A DNA stretch of 5,535 bases from an uncultured Methanosarcinales archaeon (GTDB taxonomy: Archaea; Halobacteriota; Methanosarcinia; Methanotrichales; Methanotrichaceae). The notes under the pieces are model-generated. The model was given only the letters and a program-made list of their open reading frames with translations. It had not been told where the DNA came from and searched no databases. The stretch is taken from the NCBI GenBank assembly GCA_937864385.1, contig CALMJN010000309.1, positions 1 through 5,535 of the forward strand, read 5' to 3'. The position numbers and the translations under genes are program-made. Below, in pieces: positions 5,141 through 5,535 of this stretch (position 1 is its first letter; each line of letters begins with the position of its first letter).

Positions 5141-5535
5141 CTACCACAGCAGCAGCCCGAAGTACCTCGCCGCATAAACCACACCCACCACAATTACCAG
5201 GGCCCCGAAGAACTTGGTGGTCCAGGCACCCACAGATACATACTTCTCCCCGATCCTTCCTCCCACGGTTCGGGAGAAGGTGGCTATGGGAATGATAGGA
5301 ACGCCGTGACCCACCCCGAAGATGAATAGCATCATGCCTCCCGCCAGGGGAGTAACATCCTGGGATGCCAGCCAGATCAGCACCGGCAAGACCATGGAAA
5401 GGGCACAGGGAGCCCAGCCCAGGGCGAAGAATACCCCCAAAGTTAGGGCACCGATGAAGGCGGATCGCTGGAAGAGGGAGATGGATGCCTCCACCGACCT
5501 TTGCAGCAGGCTCTTCTTGACCTCGCAGTGTTCTC
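5141..5535 (-). CDS. CcdA/DsbD-type transmembrane thiol-disulfide transporter, C-terminal part, 5' end outside window
   Basis: These membrane proteins carry reducing equivalents from cytoplasmic thioredoxin across the membrane to extracytoplasmic thiol proteins, for example in cytochrome c maturation. The frame is open to the right edge, so the GTG at 5494 is internal; 130 residues are visible. A basic loop (KKSLLQR) precedes three hydrophobic helices at about 23-54, 62-86 and 106-128. The first contains FALGWAPCALSMVLP with Cys43, matching the second redox cysteine of CcdA, usually found in a G-W-x-P-C setting. The following GGMMLFIFGVGHGVPIIP is also typical of the second half of the family. 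The partner cysteine in the first half lies outside the window. It ends at TAG 5141 with Trp as the last residue and is followed on the same strand by the two-cysteine surface protein. Confidence 0.88.
   Translation of the reverse strand, partial: EHCEVKKSLLQRSVEASISLFQRSAFIGALTLGVFFALGWAPCALSMVLPVLIWLASQDVTPLAGGMMLFIFGVGHGVPIIPIATFSRTVGGRIGEKYVSVGAWTTKFFGALVIVVGVVYAARYFGLLLW

Noticed and set aside
1..5535. CRISPR arrays, tRNA or rRNA genes, insertion sequences, tandem repeats
   Set aside because: No regularly spaced repeats, cloverleaf-like segments, terminal inverted repeats or transposase motifs were seen on either strand, and almost all bases are taken up by ordinary protein genes.

Overview
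The window looks like chromosomal DNA from a methanogenic archaeon. The evidence is an archaeal proteasome-activating nucleotidase, an archaeal-type ribose-1,5-bisphosphate isomerase, an archaeal NYN-domain protein, Shine-Dalgarno-like sites of the GGTGATC type, and a surface protein with an archaeosortase-like tail. The tail, the moderately GC-rich coding sequence and the frequent AGA/AGG/ATA codons would suit Methanosarcinales, perhaps Methanothrix (Methanosaeta). That family-level placement is inference only.

Layout. 1-651 (+) is the C-terminal half of the PAN ATPase, cut by the left edge and followed by a hairpin plus T8 tract (658-688). 713-1405 (+) is a stand-alone RibD C-terminal-domain (DHFR-like) reductase. 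1432-3373 (-) is a compact three-gene cluster transcribed right to left: TatD-family metal-dependent hydrolase, then NYN-domain putative nuclease, then rhomboid intramembrane protease. 3374-3560 is a divergent region; it holds a possible 55-residue membrane miniprotein and the ribosome binding site of the next gene. 3561-4484 (+) is ribose-1,5-bisphosphate isomerase. Only 2 bp separate its end from the end of 4487-5095 (-), an exported, probably cell-surface protein of unknown function. 5141-5535 (-) is the C-terminal half of a CcdA/DsbD-type membrane thiol-disulfide transporter, cut by the right edge.

Function. PAN unfolds substrates for the 20S proteasome. The isomerase belongs to the archaeal AMP/nucleoside salvage route that feeds RuBP to form III RubisCO. 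The TatD-NYN-rhomboid cluster joins two putative nucleic-acid or phosphoester enzymes to a membrane protease, with no obvious shared pathway. The CcdA-like gene lies just upstream of an exported protein with exactly two cysteines in its outer domain, so an extracytoplasmic thiol link is possible but unproven.

I found no mobile element, CRISPR array, RNA gene or clearly new multi-gene system. The most unusual point is the TatD gene: its conserved N-terminus (IDAHCHLD) is intact, but no in-frame ATG, GTG or TTG exists upstream of it before the stop codon. The possible miniprotein beside it, the non-canonical PAN C-terminus and the variant sorting tail are also worth checking.
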